Shown here: positions 17,674 through 26,970 of the stretch, piece after piece
Layout of the letters: each line of letters begins with the position of its first letter
Position numbering within the stretch: the stretch's first letter is position 1
Source of the DNA: Sporobacter sp963663605
Lineage (GTDB): Bacteria; Bacillota; Clostridia; Oscillospirales; Oscillospiraceae
Assembly (NCBI GenBank): GCA_963663605.2
Contig: CAXXVF010000002.1
Span: 2,542,001-2,606,000 of the forward strand
Reading direction: 5' to 3'
Length of the DNA: 64,000 nt
Made by a program: the position numbers and the translations under genes
Notes under the pieces: model-generated
Database searches by the model: none
Told to the model about the DNA's origin: nothing
Seen by the model: only the letters and a program-made list of their open reading frames with translations

Positions 17674-18706
17674 AAAGAGGATTTGGGTCGGCAACATGCC
17701 GATCGGCGGCGGTGCGCCGGTGAGCGTACAGTCCATGACGAATACAGACACGCGTGACATCGATGAAACAGCCGCCCAGATAGGGCGGCTCATCGACGCT
17801 GGGTGTGATATCGTGCGCGTTGCCGTACCGGACATGCAGTCGGCGCGCGCTGTTGAGGAACTAAAAAAACGCTTTGCCGTCCCGCTGGTTGCGGACATTC
17901 ATTTCGACCACAGGCTGGCGGTCGCGGCCGCTGAGGCGGGCGCCGATAAGATCCGGATCAATCCGGGCAATATCGGAGGCGATGTAAACGTCCGGGCCGT
18001 AACGGAGGCCTGCCGAAAAAGAGGCATACCGATCCGCATCGGCGTCAACGGCGGGAGCCTTGAAAAAGACATTTTGGAAAAACACGGCGGCGTGACGCCG
18101 GACGCGCTTTTAGAGAGCGCGATGCGCCATGTCCGGCTCTTAAACCGGTTTGATTTTGACGACATCTGCATTTCGGTCAAGTCGTCCGATACGGCGCTCA
18201 CGATCAGGGCGTACAGGCTCCTGGCGGAATCGACGGACTACCCGCTGCATCTCGGCGTCACGGAGGCCGGTACGGAGTATATGGGGATCGTCAAGTCCGC
18301 CGTCGGCATCGGAACGCTTCTGTCCGAGAGCATCGGAGATACCATACGCGTCTCTTTGACCGCACCGCCGGAACGTGAGGTCAAAGCGGGACGCGCCATC
18401 CTTAAAGCGCTGGGACTGCGCCGGGGCGGCCCGGAGCTGATATCCTGCCCGACCTGCGGCCGCTGCCGGATCGATCTGATCAAAATAGCCGGTGAGGTCG
18501 AAAACCGCCTGGAGAAAATCGACCGGGACATCGTCGTGGCGGTGATGGGCTGCGCCGTTAACGGGCCGGGCGAGGCGCGCCGCGCCGATTACGGCATTGC
18601 CGGCGGCGACGGTGAAGGCATCCTGTTCAAAAAAGGGGAGATCGTCCGTAAAGTGCCGATGGACAGGCTTGTCGACGAGCTGTTTTTGTTGATCGGCCGG
18701 GAATAA
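17663..18706 (+). CDS. ispG: 4-hydroxy-3-methylbut-2-enyl diphosphate synthase
   Basis: This is a 347-residue [4Fe-4S] reductase of the MEP pathway (GcpE), converting MEcPP to HMBPP. The N-terminal TIM barrel starts with VSVQSMTNTDTRD. The cluster Cys lie in SCPTCGRC (about 260-267) and VMGCAVNGPGE (about 294-304). It starts with TTG inside the end of rseP, downstream of GTGAAGA. Iron-sulfur dependence suits an anaerobe supplying electrons from ferredoxin or flavodoxin. Confidence 0.95.
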   Translation: MADRKRIWVGNMPIGGGAPVSVQSMTNTDTRDIDETAAQIGRLIDAGCDIVRVAVPDMQSARAVEELKKRFAVPLVADIHFDHRLAVAAAEAGADKIRINPGNIGGDVNVRAVTEACRKRGIPIRIGVNGGSLEKDILEKHGGVTPDALLESAMRHVRLLNRFDFDDICISVKSSDTALTIRAYRLLAESTDYPLHLGVTEAGTEYMGIVKSAVGIGTLLSESIGDTIRVSLTAPPEREVKAGRAILKALGLRRGGPELISCPTCGRCRIDLIKIAGEVENRLEKIDRDIVVAVMGCAVNGPGEARRADYGIAGGDGEGILFKKGEIVRKVPMDRLVDELFLLIGRE

Positions 18707-18745
18707 AGAGAATAAACGCATGGTACATAAAGGGGAGTTTATCAG

Positions 18746-21700
18746 TTGAGCGCGCAAAATCAAGTACCATTTTATGATATGTTCACATGCTGCGGCCAAA
18801 TGGGGACGTTATCTGAGGTTCTGCGGAAATCATATGTTGTAACAGCGACGGTTGAAAAGGCAAAAATGGCGATGAAAATCACATTGCTGTTGCCCGAACC
18901 CGTCGCACCTGTTGATATTTCAAGGATCGAAGACGGCATAAAAGCGGAATTCGGCCTTAAGTCGGTTGTACTTACGCCCGTTTATCCCAAAAACGAAAAA
19001 ACGGCGCGGAAGACGGCAAGAAAGAAAACCGTAAATCAGGTCATTTACGGCAGGGAGATAAAATCAAGTATCACGCCGATGGAAAAAGTCACGCTCGAGC
19101 TGGGCAGCGTGACGATTAGGGGCGAGGTATTCGACGTTTTATCCAGGGAGATACCCAAGCGAAACGCTTGGGTGTTCAGCTTTGATATGACGGATTATAC
19201 CGGTTCCGTTCGCATCTCTAAGTTTATGACCGACCCGAATGCCGGGTCGATCGTTTCCCAGATCAAAAAAGGCATGTATGTGACGGTTTCGGGAAAGCTC
19301 GGAATGAACCGGTATGACGGCGAAATGACGCTTGAACCGACGAACATCATGAGTTCTCAAAAGGAGATACGGCAGGATACGGCTGAGGAAAAACGCGTCG
19401 AGCTGCACCTGCATACAAAAATGTCCGCCATGGACGCCGTCACCGATACGGCGGAAGTGATCCGCAGGGCCATTGACTGGGGGCATCCTGCCATCGCGAT
19501 CACCGACCATGGCGTCGTTCAGTCGTTTCCCGACGCGATGAAGGCCGCCGGCGATAAAATCAAGGTCATATATGGGGTGGAGGGCTATTACTATAACGAC
19601 GTAGACAGCACGCTGGCGGTTTACGGCAGCGCTGCCTGCGGGTTTGACGATGAGATCGTCGTTTTCGATATCGAGACGACGGGCCTGTCGCCCATAAAAG
19701 ACGCCATCACCGAAATCGGGGCCGTTATTATGAAAAACGGCGAGGAAACGGCCCGTTTCCAGACCTTTGCGGACCCCGGCATGCATATCCCGATAAATAT
19801 CACGCAGCTGACCGGGATATCCGACGAGGACGTCCGGGGCGCGCCGTCACAGGAGGAGGCCGTGCGCGCCTTCCTTGAGTTTGCCGGCGGACGTGTCCTG
19901 TCGGCGCATAACGCGAGCTTCGATATTGGATTTATTTATGAGGCCTGCTGCCGGTACGGCATCGACTTTGAGCCGAGGTATATTGATACGCTGGCCGCAT
20001 CCCGCGCGCTTTTAACGTCGCTCAAGAGCCACCGGCTCAACGTTGTGGCCGGGTTTTTGGGTCTGCCGGACTTCAAGCACCACCGGGCGTCCGACGACGC
20101 CGTGACGGCCGGTCTCGTTTTGATGAAGCTGTTTGAGCGGTTTAAGGCCGCCGGCCTGACGGATTTATCCGAGGTCAACGCATATGTCACAAATGCACGC
20201 GCCGGCGTCCTGAAAGGCCGCTTCAAGCCGAAGCATATCATTATCCTCACGGCCACGCAGACCGGCATTAAAAACCTCTATAAACTCGTCACAAAAAGCC
20301 ATCTGGAGTATTTCAGCCGGTATCCGATCATTCCGAAAAGTCTCTTAACAGCCCATCGCGAAGGCCTTCTTATCGGCTCAGCTTGTGAGGCCGGCGAGAT
20401 TTTTTCCGCCGTAACGGACGGGGCCGGCAGGCTGGAACAGCGTCGGCTGGCCGAGTTTTACGATTATCTGGAGATTCAGCCTTTGTGCAACAACGCTTTC
20501 ATGCTCGACAGCGAGCGGCCGAAAGCAAAAAGCATTGAGGATTTAAAAGCGTTCAACCGACGCATCATTGAACTCGGGAAAGAAACGGGCAAGCCCGTCG
20601 TAGCCACATGTGACGCGCATTTTCTTGACCCCGAGGAGGAAGTGTTCCGGCACATCCTGCTCACGGCCAAGGAATTTGATGACGCCGACCGAGAGCTGCC
20701 GTTGTATTTCCGGACGACGGAGGAAATGCTCGACGCGTTTTCCTATCTTGGAGAAGATACGGCCTATGAAGTCGTCGTGACAAATACGCGGCGCATTGCG
20801 GAAATGTGTGAGACCGTCCGGCCCCTTCCGCCCGCCAAGACGCTCTATGCGCCGAAAATCGAAAACAGCGCCGACGACCTGCGCAGCATTGTTTACGGCC
20901 GGCTGCATGAGCTGTACGGGGAAAATCCGCCTGAGATCATTACGACGCGCGTTGAAACGGAGCTCGGCGATATCCTTGAAAGGGGTTACGACGTAATATA
21001 TATGAGCGCGCAGAAGCTCGTGGCTGATTCGCTGGCGCACGGCTATCTCGTCGGCTCGCGCGGCAGCGTCGGCTCGTCTCTGGTCGCCTACCTTGCGGGT
21101 ATTACGGAGGTCAATGCGCTGCCGGCGCACTACCGCTGTGAAAACTGCGGAAAATCCGATTTTGAGTCCGGTAAGGGGTACGGCTGCGGGGCCGATATGC
21201 CCGATAAAACGTGCCCGGCCTGCGGCGCGGTTTACTTAAAAGAGGGCTTTGACATCCCGTTTGAAACGTTTTTGGGCTTTGGTGGCGACAAGGTACCCGA
21301 TATCGACCTGAATTTCTCCGGCGAGTATCAGGCCAACGCACACAAGTACACGAACGATCTGTTTGGCGCCGATCACGTTTTCAGGGCGGGTACGATCGGA
21401 ACGATTGCGGAAAAAACGGCTTTCGGCTACGTTAAAAAATATATGGAGAAGCAGGGCAAAATGGCCTCGCGTGCGGAGGAAAACCGGCTTGCACAGGGCT
21501 GCGTCGGCGTTAAGCGCACGACGGGGCAGCATCCGGGTGGGCTGGTCGTTATCCCGCAGAACATGGAAATCGCGGATTTCTGTCCTGCGCAGCATCCGGC
21601 CGACGATAGGCAGTCCGGTATCGTTACGACACATTTTGATTACCACTGCATGGAGGACAACCTCTTAAAGCTCGACGAGCTTGGCCACGACGATCCGACG

Positions 21701-22729
21701 ATGATCAAGATGCTTGAGGATATGACGGGCGTAAACGCCCGGCGCATCCGGCTCGACGATCCGGAGACGATGGCCATATTCAAGTCGCCCGAGCCGCTCG
21801 GTCTGATGCGCGGCGACGAGATCGTCGGCGAAACGGGCTCCATCGGCATCCCGGAATTCGGCACGGGCTTTACGCGACAGATGCTCAAGGACACCCAGCC
21901 TGAAAACTTCGACACGCTCGTGCGGCTGTCCGGTTTTTCGCACGGTACGGACGTGTGGCTCGGAAACGCCAAGGATATCATTTTAAGCGGCACGGCTACG
22001 ATCAGCGAGACGATCGGCTGCCGCGACGATATCATGCTGTATCTGATCTCCAAGGGTATCGGAGAGAAGCGCGCGTTCAAGATCATGGAAAGCGTTCGTA
22101 AAGGGCGCGGGCTGCCGGAAGGCAGCGAGGATGAAATGAAGACCGCCGGGGTCCCCGAGTGGTACATAACCTCCTGCAAGAAGATCAAATACCTGTTCCC
22201 GAAGGCGCACGCCGTAGCGTACGTCATGATGGCGTTTCGCATCGCGTGGTTCAAAGTGCATGAGCCGCTTGCGTTTTACAGCGCGTATTTTTACCGGCGC
22301 AGCCAGAAGGACGGCTTTGACGCCCAGCATATGACGCAGGGCCTCGACGTCGTCAAAGCAAAGATCAGGGAGCTTAAAAAGCAGGACGCGACGACTGCGA
22401 AGGAAGACGATCTTATGACGACGCTTGAAGCGTGCTACGAATTTTATATGCGCGGCTTTGAATTTGCCGGGCTCGACTTATATGAGTCAGACGCCGTCAA
22501 ATTCAATATAACGCCGGACGGACGCCTGCGCCCGCCGTTCGTGGCCGTCAGCGGCCTCGGCGAAACGGCGGCGCGCGACATCGTTTCCAACAGGGCCGGA
22601 CAGTCGTTTGTGTCGATCGAGGAGTTTTCAAGATGCTGCCCGAAGGTATCCAAAACCCACATCGAGCAGATGAAAAACCTCGGTGCGCTCGGTGAGATGC
22701 CCGAAACAAGCCAGATGACGCTGTTTTAA
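18746..22729 (+). CDS. polC: DNA polymerase III subunit alpha, Gram-positive PolC type
   Basis: This 1327-residue replicative polymerase of low-GC Gram-positives starts at TTG behind AAGGGGAG. In order it has a short N-terminal domain, an OB fold (about 115-205), a PHP domain (VELHLHTKMSAMDAV, about 216, and ITDHG), and an inserted 3'-5' exonuclease (VVFDIETTGLS, about 304). The PHP domain then resumes, followed by a Cys4 zinc site (CENCGK to CPACG, about 799-830), the polymerase palm with PDIDLNFSGEYQ (about 849), and a C-terminal helix-hairpin-helix region. The family is usually about 1430 residues; the missing length is at the N-terminus. Confidence 0.97.
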   Translation: MSAQNQVPFYDMFTCCGQMGTLSEVLRKSYVVTATVEKAKMAMKITLLLPEPVAPVDISRIEDGIKAEFGLKSVVLTPVYPKNEKTARKTARKKTVNQVIYGREIKSSITPMEKVTLELGSVTIRGEVFDVLSREIPKRNAWVFSFDMTDYTGSVRISKFMTDPNAGSIVSQIKKGMYVTVSGKLGMNRYDGEMTLEPTNIMSSQKEIRQDTAEEKRVELHLHTKMSAMDAVTDTAEVIRRAIDWGHPAIAITDHGVVQSFPDAMKAAGDKIKVIYGVEGYYYNDVDSTLAVYGSAACGFDDEIVVFDIETTGLSPIKDAITEIGAVIMKNGEETARFQTFADPGMHIPINITQLTGISDEDVRGAPSQEEAVRAFLEFAGGRVLSAHNASFDIGFIYEACCRYGIDFEPRYIDTLAASRALLTSLKSHRLNVVAGFLGLPDFKHHRASDDAVTAGLVLMKLFERFKAAGLTDLSEVNAYVTNARAGVLKGRFKPKHIIILTATQTGIKNLYKLVTKSHLEYFSRYPIIPKSLLTAHREGLLIGSACEAGEIFSAVTDGAGRLEQRRLAEFYDYLEIQPLCNNAFMLDSERPKAKSIEDLKAFNRRIIELGKETGKPVVATCDAHFLDPEEEVFRHILLTAKEFDDADRELPLYFRTTEEMLDAFSYLGEDTAYEVVVTNTRRIAEMCETVRPLPPAKTLYAPKIENSADDLRSIVYGRLHELYGENPPEIITTRVETELGDILERGYDVIYMSAQKLVADSLAHGYLVGSRGSVGSSLVAYLAGITEVNALPAHYRCENCGKSDFESGKGYGCGADMPDKTCPACGAVYLKEGFDIPFETFLGFGGDKVPDIDLNFSGEYQANAHKYTNDLFGADHVFRAGTIGTIAEKTAFGYVKKYMEKQGKMASRAEENRLAQGCVGVKRTTGQHPGGLVVIPQNMEIADFCPAQHPADDRQSGIVTTHFDYHCMEDNLLKLDELGHDDPTMIKMLEDMTGVNARRIRLDDPETMAIFKSPEPLGLMRGDEIVGETGSIGIPEFGTGFTRQMLKDTQPENFDTLVRLSGFSHGTDVWLGNAKDIILSGTATISETIGCRDDIMLYLISKGIGEKRAFKIMESVRKGRGLPEGSEDEMKTAGVPEWYITSCKKIKYLFPKAHAVAYVMMAFRIAWFKVHEPLAFYSAYFYRRSQKDGFDAQHMTQGLDVVKAKIRELKKQDATTAKEDDLMTTLEACYEFYMRGFEFAGLDLYESDAVKFNITPDGRLRPPFVAVSGLGETAARDIVSNRAGQSFVSIEEFSRCCPKVSKTHIEQMKNLGALGEMPETSQMTLF

Positions 22730-22747
22730 ACGGATATGCAAAATGAA

Positions 22748-22774
22748 AAGGAGAGGTATAACCTCTCCTTTTTT
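22748..22774. terminator. bidirectional terminator between polC and wecB
   Basis: The stem AAGGAGAGGT/ACCTCTCCTT (loop ATA) is followed by T on the plus strand and preceded by A, so it serves both convergent genes. Confidence 0.85.
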
Positions 22775-22796
22775 CACTTTTCTCATCACTGCCGGG

Positions 22797-23894
22797 TTAC
22801 AACCGTTTTTCCAGAATATCCGCGATGCGTTTTGACGCAAAGCCGTCGCCGTAAGGATTGGACGCCTTGCTCATCGCGTCGTAGGCGGTTTGGTCGGTCA
22901 GGAGCGTTTTAAACTCGCGGTAGATCGTTTCCTCCCCGGTGCCCGTGAGCTTAAGCGTACCGGCAGCGACGCCCTCAGGCCGCTCTGTCGTGTCGCGCAG
23001 GACCAAAACCGGTTTGCCGAGCGACGGGGCTTCCTCCTGAATGCCGCCGCTGTCCGTCAATATGATGTAAGAACGCGCCAGGAAGTTGTGAAAGTCGAGC
23101 ACGTCCAGCGGTTCGATGAGACGCACGCGCGCATTCCCGCCGAGCACATCCTGTGCCGCTTCGCGGACGGCTGGGTTTAGGTGGACGGGGTAAATGACTT
23201 TTATATCCGGGAATTCCTCGACGATCCGCCGGATCGCGCCGAAGATCCGATGCATCGGCGCGCCCAGGTTCTCGCGCCGGTGCGCCGTCAGCGTTACGAG
23301 ACGGCTTCCCTGCGCCCAGTCAAGCTCAGGGTGGGAATAATCGCTGCGGACGGTCGTTTTCAGCGCGTCGATAGCCGTGTTTCCCGTAACAAACACCTTT
23401 TCAGGCGTTTTGCCTTCCTTTAAAAGATTGGCCTTTGAAACATCCGTAGGCGCGAATAAAAATTCGGAGATGATATCTACGGTCTGGCGGTTGAACTCTT
23501 CGGGATAGGGCGATTGGATATTGTATGTGCGCAGCCCGGCCTCAACATGGCCGACGGGTATCCCCAGATAAAAACAAGCCATTGACGCAGCAAGCGTCGT
23601 CGTTGTGTCGCCGTGTACGAGGACAATGTCCGGACGCGTGTGCTCCAGAATGCCGCGCATGCCGGAAAGCACTTTTTCCGTGATATCAAACAGAGACTGT
23701 TTCTCCTGCATCACCGAAAGATTATATTCCGGAACAACGTTAAACGCGTCAAGCACCTGGTCGAGCATCTCGTGATGCTGACCGGTGACGCAGACAGACG
23801 TTTCAAAATACGGCCTTTTTTTCAGCTCCAGGACGAGTGGGCACATTTTGATGGCCTCCGGCCTTGTGCCGAAGGCAAGCATGACTTTTTTCAT
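22797..23894 (-). CDS. wecB: UDP-N-acetylglucosamine 2-epimerase (non-hydrolysing)
   Basis: This 365-residue GT-B fold enzyme interconverts UDP-GlcNAc and UDP-ManNAc for wall teichoic acid or capsule precursors. Motifs include FGTRPEAIKM (about 8-17), VHGDTTT (about 94), GHVEAGLRT (about 116), LTAHRREN (about 204) and the UDP site TDSGGIQEEAPSLGKP (about 286-301). It begins 15 bases after ahcY with GAGG as its ribosome site, so it is probably in the mtaD-ahcY transcript. Confidence 0.94.
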   Translation of the reverse strand: MKKVMLAFGTRPEAIKMCPLVLELKKRPYFETSVCVTGQHHEMLDQVLDAFNVVPEYNLSVMQEKQSLFDITEKVLSGMRGILEHTRPDIVLVHGDTTTTLAASMACFYLGIPVGHVEAGLRTYNIQSPYPEEFNRQTVDIISEFLFAPTDVSKANLLKEGKTPEKVFVTGNTAIDALKTTVRSDYSHPELDWAQGSRLVTLTAHRRENLGAPMHRIFGAIRRIVEEFPDIKVIYPVHLNPAVREAAQDVLGGNARVRLIEPLDVLDFHNFLARSYIILTDSGGIQEEAPSLGKPVLVLRDTTERPEGVAAGTLKLTGTGEETIYREFKTLLTDQTAYDAMSKASNPYGDGFASKRIADILEKRL

Positions 23895-23909
23895 ATTAAA
23901 CCTCGGTGT

Positions 23910-25154
23910 TTATATGATCCAGCTGTCGAGATACTTTTTCTGTTTCGGTGTCAGCGTGTCTATGGTCAAATTGCAGGCATCGAGCTTCTTTAACGCTACA
24001 TACGTATCAATCTCCTCCGGCACGGGCATGACGCCGATCTCGAGCTTGTCGCGGTTGTCTGCAAGGTATTTGGCGCTGAGCGCCTGAATGGCAAAGCTCA
24101 TGTCCATGATCTCCACCGGATGTCCGTCGCCGGACGCGAGGTTCACGAGCCTTCCCTCCGCCAGCACGAAAAGCGTCTTGCCGCTTTCCAGTGTATAGCC
24201 CATGATATTCGGTTTTTGCTCTTCCCGGCGTGTTGCGTGCGCGTCCAGCCAGTCGACGTCGACCTCAACGTTGAAGTGCCCGGCGTTGCATAAAACGGCG
24301 CCGTCGCGTATGGTTTCAAAATGCTCCTGTGTGATGACGCCGCTGCAGCCGGTTGCGGTGATAAACAGATCGCCGGCCGCAGCTGCGTCCGTCATCTTCA
24401 TGACGTTAAAACCGTCCATCATGGCTTCGAGCGCCTTGACCGGGTCGATCTCCGTGACGATGACGTGTGCGCCGAAGCCCCGCGCGCGCATGGCGATGCC
24501 CTTGCCGCACCAGCCGTATCCGGCGATAACGACGGTTTTGCCCGCTACGACGAGATTCGTCGTGCGGTTGATGCCGTCCCAAACGGACTGGCCCGTCCCG
24601 TACCGGTTGTCGAACAGATATTTGCACTGTGCGTTGTTAACGGTGATCATCGGGAATTTCAGCGAGCCGTCACGTGCCATCGCGTATAAACGGATGACGC
24701 CTGTCGTCGTCTCCTCGCAGCCGCCGATGATATTTGATATCAGATGCGTCATCTTCGTGTGTACGAGGTTCACAAGGTCCCCACCGTCGTCAATGATGAT
24801 ATTTGGGCCGGTTTCTAACACGGCCGTCAGATGTCTTTCATATTCCTCCGCCGTCGCGCCGTGAACAGCGTGCACGTCGATGCCCCCGGCGGCGAGCGCC
24901 GCAGCCACATCGTCCTGTGTCGACAGGGGATTGCAGCCGGTGACGTGCATCTGGGCGCCGGCGGCCTGCATCGCGCGGCACAGCCGGGCGGTCTTCGCTT
25001 CCATATGGACGCTCAGCGCTACTTTAAGGCCCTTAAAAGGCTGCGTGACGGCCAGGTCTTTTTCAATACTGGCTAAAAGCGGCATGTTGCGCTTGGCCCA
25101 GGCGATCTTTTTTTCGCCGGAAGGGGCTAATGATTTATCGCGTATTTCACTCAT
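23910..25154 (-). CDS. ahcY: S-adenosylhomocysteine hydrolase family protein
   Basis: This is a 414-residue NAD-dependent hydrolase of the SAHH fold. Substrate and catalytic positions are kept: HMEAKTA, DDGGDLVNLVH, GCEETTTG, the Lys and Asp in KYLFDNRYGTG, and the His in NAGHFNVEVD. The NAD loop is AGYGWCGKG. It is the short archaeal/Thermotoga-like form and ends in KKYLDSWII, without the C-terminal Lys and Tyr that touch NAD in the long forms. Its ATG overlaps the mtaD stop by four bases. Because a nucleoside deaminase gene precedes it, the true substrate may be S-inosylhomocysteine, as reported for the Methanocaldococcus homologue. Confidence 0.9.
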   Translation of the reverse strand: MSEIRDKSLAPSGEKKIAWAKRNMPLLASIEKDLAVTQPFKGLKVALSVHMEAKTARLCRAMQAAGAQMHVTGCNPLSTQDDVAAALAAGGIDVHAVHGATAEEYERHLTAVLETGPNIIIDDGGDLVNLVHTKMTHLISNIIGGCEETTTGVIRLYAMARDGSLKFPMITVNNAQCKYLFDNRYGTGQSVWDGINRTTNLVVAGKTVVIAGYGWCGKGIAMRARGFGAHVIVTEIDPVKALEAMMDGFNVMKMTDAAAAGDLFITATGCSGVITQEHFETIRDGAVLCNAGHFNVEVDVDWLDAHATRREEQKPNIMGYTLESGKTLFVLAEGRLVNLASGDGHPVEIMDMSFAIQALSAKYLADNRDKLEIGVMPVPEEIDTYVALKKLDACNLTIDTLTPKQKKYLDSWII

Positions 25155-26428
25155 CGCGTTCCGATCCTTTCACATATCCGGCCCACCTCAAAGAGGACTT
25201 TGTCCCGGTCTATCGTCGTGTACTGTCTGTTTTCCATGAGGATCCTGCCGCCGACCATGACGGTTTCGACTTCGGAGCCGTTTGCCGAATATGCCAGCGC
25301 CGCGACGGGATTGTTCAGCGGCTGTATGTTCGGGCGGTCGAGATCCAAAACAGCAAGGTCGGCCTTCATACCGGCTTTGATTTCCCCCACATTATCAAGG
25401 CCCATGGCCTTCGCGCCGTTTTTCGTCGCGATATCAAGGCCCGCGCGCGCGCCGACAGCCTGCGGGTCGCCGGTCGCCCCTTTGTGGAGAATGGTCAAAA
25501 GGCCAAGCTCCCGGATCATATTAAGCGTGTTGTTGCTGGCCGCTCCGTCCGTGCCGATACTGACGTTGATGCCGGCGTCCAGCATTTTCGGAACGGGCGC
25601 GATGCCGTTGGCCAGCTTAAGGTTACTGACGGGATTCGTCGCTACGCTGACGCCGCGTTCGGCCAGCAGCCTAATATCGCTGTCCGTCAGATACACGCAG
25701 TGCGCTGCGATTGTTCTGTCGGTCAGAAGGCCCGTTTTGTCTAAAAGCTCCGGCGGCGTACAGCCGTATTTATCTTGGATGCTCTGCATTTCGCTCTGGC
25801 TTTCCGATACGTGCGTATGGATCCGGACACCGAGGCGGCGTGCTTCCGCGGCGACTTCCCGCTGATATCCGTCGTCGCATGTGTACGGTGCGTGCGGCGC
25901 CAGCATAAAGCTCAGATTCTCAGCTTCTTTCCATTTTTCAATTTCCGCTGCTGCCTCACGGAGACGGTTTTCACCGCCCGCTTTGTCGTCGGCGCCGCCG
26001 GTTAGCCCACGGGAAAGCACAGCGCGCATTCCCGTTTCGGTCGCGGCTTTGGCGGCGGCGTCGGTGAAGATATACATATCATTGAATGCGGTCGTGCCGC
26101 TTGAGAGCATCTCCATAAAACCCAGAAGCGTTCCCCAGTAACAGTCCTCCGGCGTTAACTTGTCCTCTAAAGGCAGGATTTTGCCGAAAAGCCAGTTGTT
26201 GAACTTCAGGTCGTCGGCGCAGTTGCGGAAGATGGTCATGTAGACGTGGGTGTGCGCGTTTACAAGGCCCGGTATGAGCAGCTTGCCGGAGCCCGGAATC
26301 GTCTTGTCGGCCCTGAAACCGGACGGCGCTTCCCCGGTTGACTTAATAACGCCGTCTTCTATAACGACCGAAGTGACCTTAACGCCGTCTGGGAGGACGG
26401 CGAGTATGTCCCGAATCAGTATGTTCAT
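25151..26428 (-). CDS. mtaD: 5-methylthioadenosine/S-adenosylhomocysteine deaminase
   Basis: This 425-residue amidohydrolase deaminates the adenine of SAH, MTA or related nucleosides. The metal and catalytic residues appear in order: LVNAHTHVYM (about 57-66), APHAPYTCDD (about 176), HTHVSESQSE (about 201), TIAAHCVYL (about 229) and SIGTDGAASNN (about 285). The ATG follows GGGAGG. It is the first gene of mtaD-ahcY-wecB and overlaps ahcY by ATGA, indicating tight coupling of SAH deamination and hydrolysis. Confidence 0.92.
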   Translation of the reverse strand: MNILIRDILAVLPDGVKVTSVVIEDGVIKSTGEAPSGFRADKTIPGSGKLLIPGLVNAHTHVYMTIFRNCADDLKFNNWLFGKILPLEDKLTPEDCYWGTLLGFMEMLSSGTTAFNDMYIFTDAAAKAATETGMRAVLSRGLTGGADDKAGGENRLREAAAEIEKWKEAENLSFMLAPHAPYTCDDGYQREVAAEARRLGVRIHTHVSESQSEMQSIQDKYGCTPPELLDKTGLLTDRTIAAHCVYLTDSDIRLLAERGVSVATNPVSNLKLANGIAPVPKMLDAGINVSIGTDGAASNNTLNMIRELGLLTILHKGATGDPQAVGARAGLDIATKNGAKAMGLDNVGEIKAGMKADLAVLDLDRPNIQPLNNPVAALAYSANGSEVETVMVGGRILMENRQYTTIDRDKVLFEVGRICERIGTR

Positions 26429-26461
26429 AATTGCCTCCCGTAAAGATTTTGCTTTTCATTA

Positions 26462-26490
26462 AATATATCATTTGATCCGCTTGAATACAA
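26462..26490 (-). promoter_or_regulatory. sigma-A promoter of mtaD-ahcY-wecB
   Basis: On the minus strand TTGTAT (26490-26485) and TATATT (26467-26462) are 17 bases apart, with TGA before the -10 giving an extended element. It lies about 35 bases upstream of the mtaD ATG. Confidence 0.65.
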
Positions 26491-26554
26491 CCATTATGGA
26501 AGCGGCGGACCTCCAGGCTAATGCATTATAGTTAAAAACCATCCGGTTTGCGCA

Positions 26555-26580
26555 TAAAAAAGACGCCGTATTCAGGCGTC
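26555..26580 (-). terminator. terminator after the small spoIIE-linked gene
   Basis: The stem GACGCC/GGCGTC (26580-26575 with 26567-26562 on the minus strand, loop TGAATAC) is followed by TTTTTTT. It ends transcription before mtaD. Confidence 0.85.
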
Positions 26581-26609
26581 ATAGTCGGGTGCATATATCG
26601 GTAGTTCGC

Positions 26610-26882
26610 TTAACAGATAAACTGCGTAAAAAACCAGATAAGGGCGGTCAGCGCCGCGCCGAAAGCGGCAAAGGCAGGTGCCGGAATTTTAGACAGCAGG
26701 TTTTTTTTAAGATGCAGCCGGACATAATTGTCGGCTACCGCCTGCGCCTGTTTGATGATTTCGTCACCGGTCGCGCCGCCGTCGCGCAGCGCATCTTCCT
26801 TCACGATAAATATGGCTTCGTCAAACAAATGCAGATTCGGAGACTTAATGACAATAACACGACGGGATACCCCTTTGACCAC
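26610..26882 (-). CDS. small conserved membrane protein downstream of spoIIE
   Basis: This protein of about 90 residues has a soluble N-terminal part and a C-terminal hydrophobic helix (PAFAAFGAALTALIWFFT). The core SRRVIVIKSPNLHLFDEAI, followed by IFIVKEDAL, resembles small proteins of sporulating Firmicutes often annotated only as hypothetical. Two GTG starts are in frame (26891 and 26882); the second has AGGG at a usable distance. It lies 88 bases after spoIIE on the same strand with no terminator between, and a terminator follows it. No function is known to me; a tail-anchored sporulation role is plausible from position. Confidence 0.65.
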   Translation of the reverse strand: MVKGVSRRVIVIKSPNLHLFDEAIFIVKEDALRDGGATGDEIIKQAQAVADNYVRLHLKKNLLSKIPAPAFAAFGAALTALIWFFTQFIC

Positions 26883-26970
26883 TTCGATCACACCCTAAAT
26901 CGGTTTGTTATGAGTTTGCCCGTTTGGGATGTGGAATATACAGGAAAACAGACGTCTTTTATCCAGCGGC

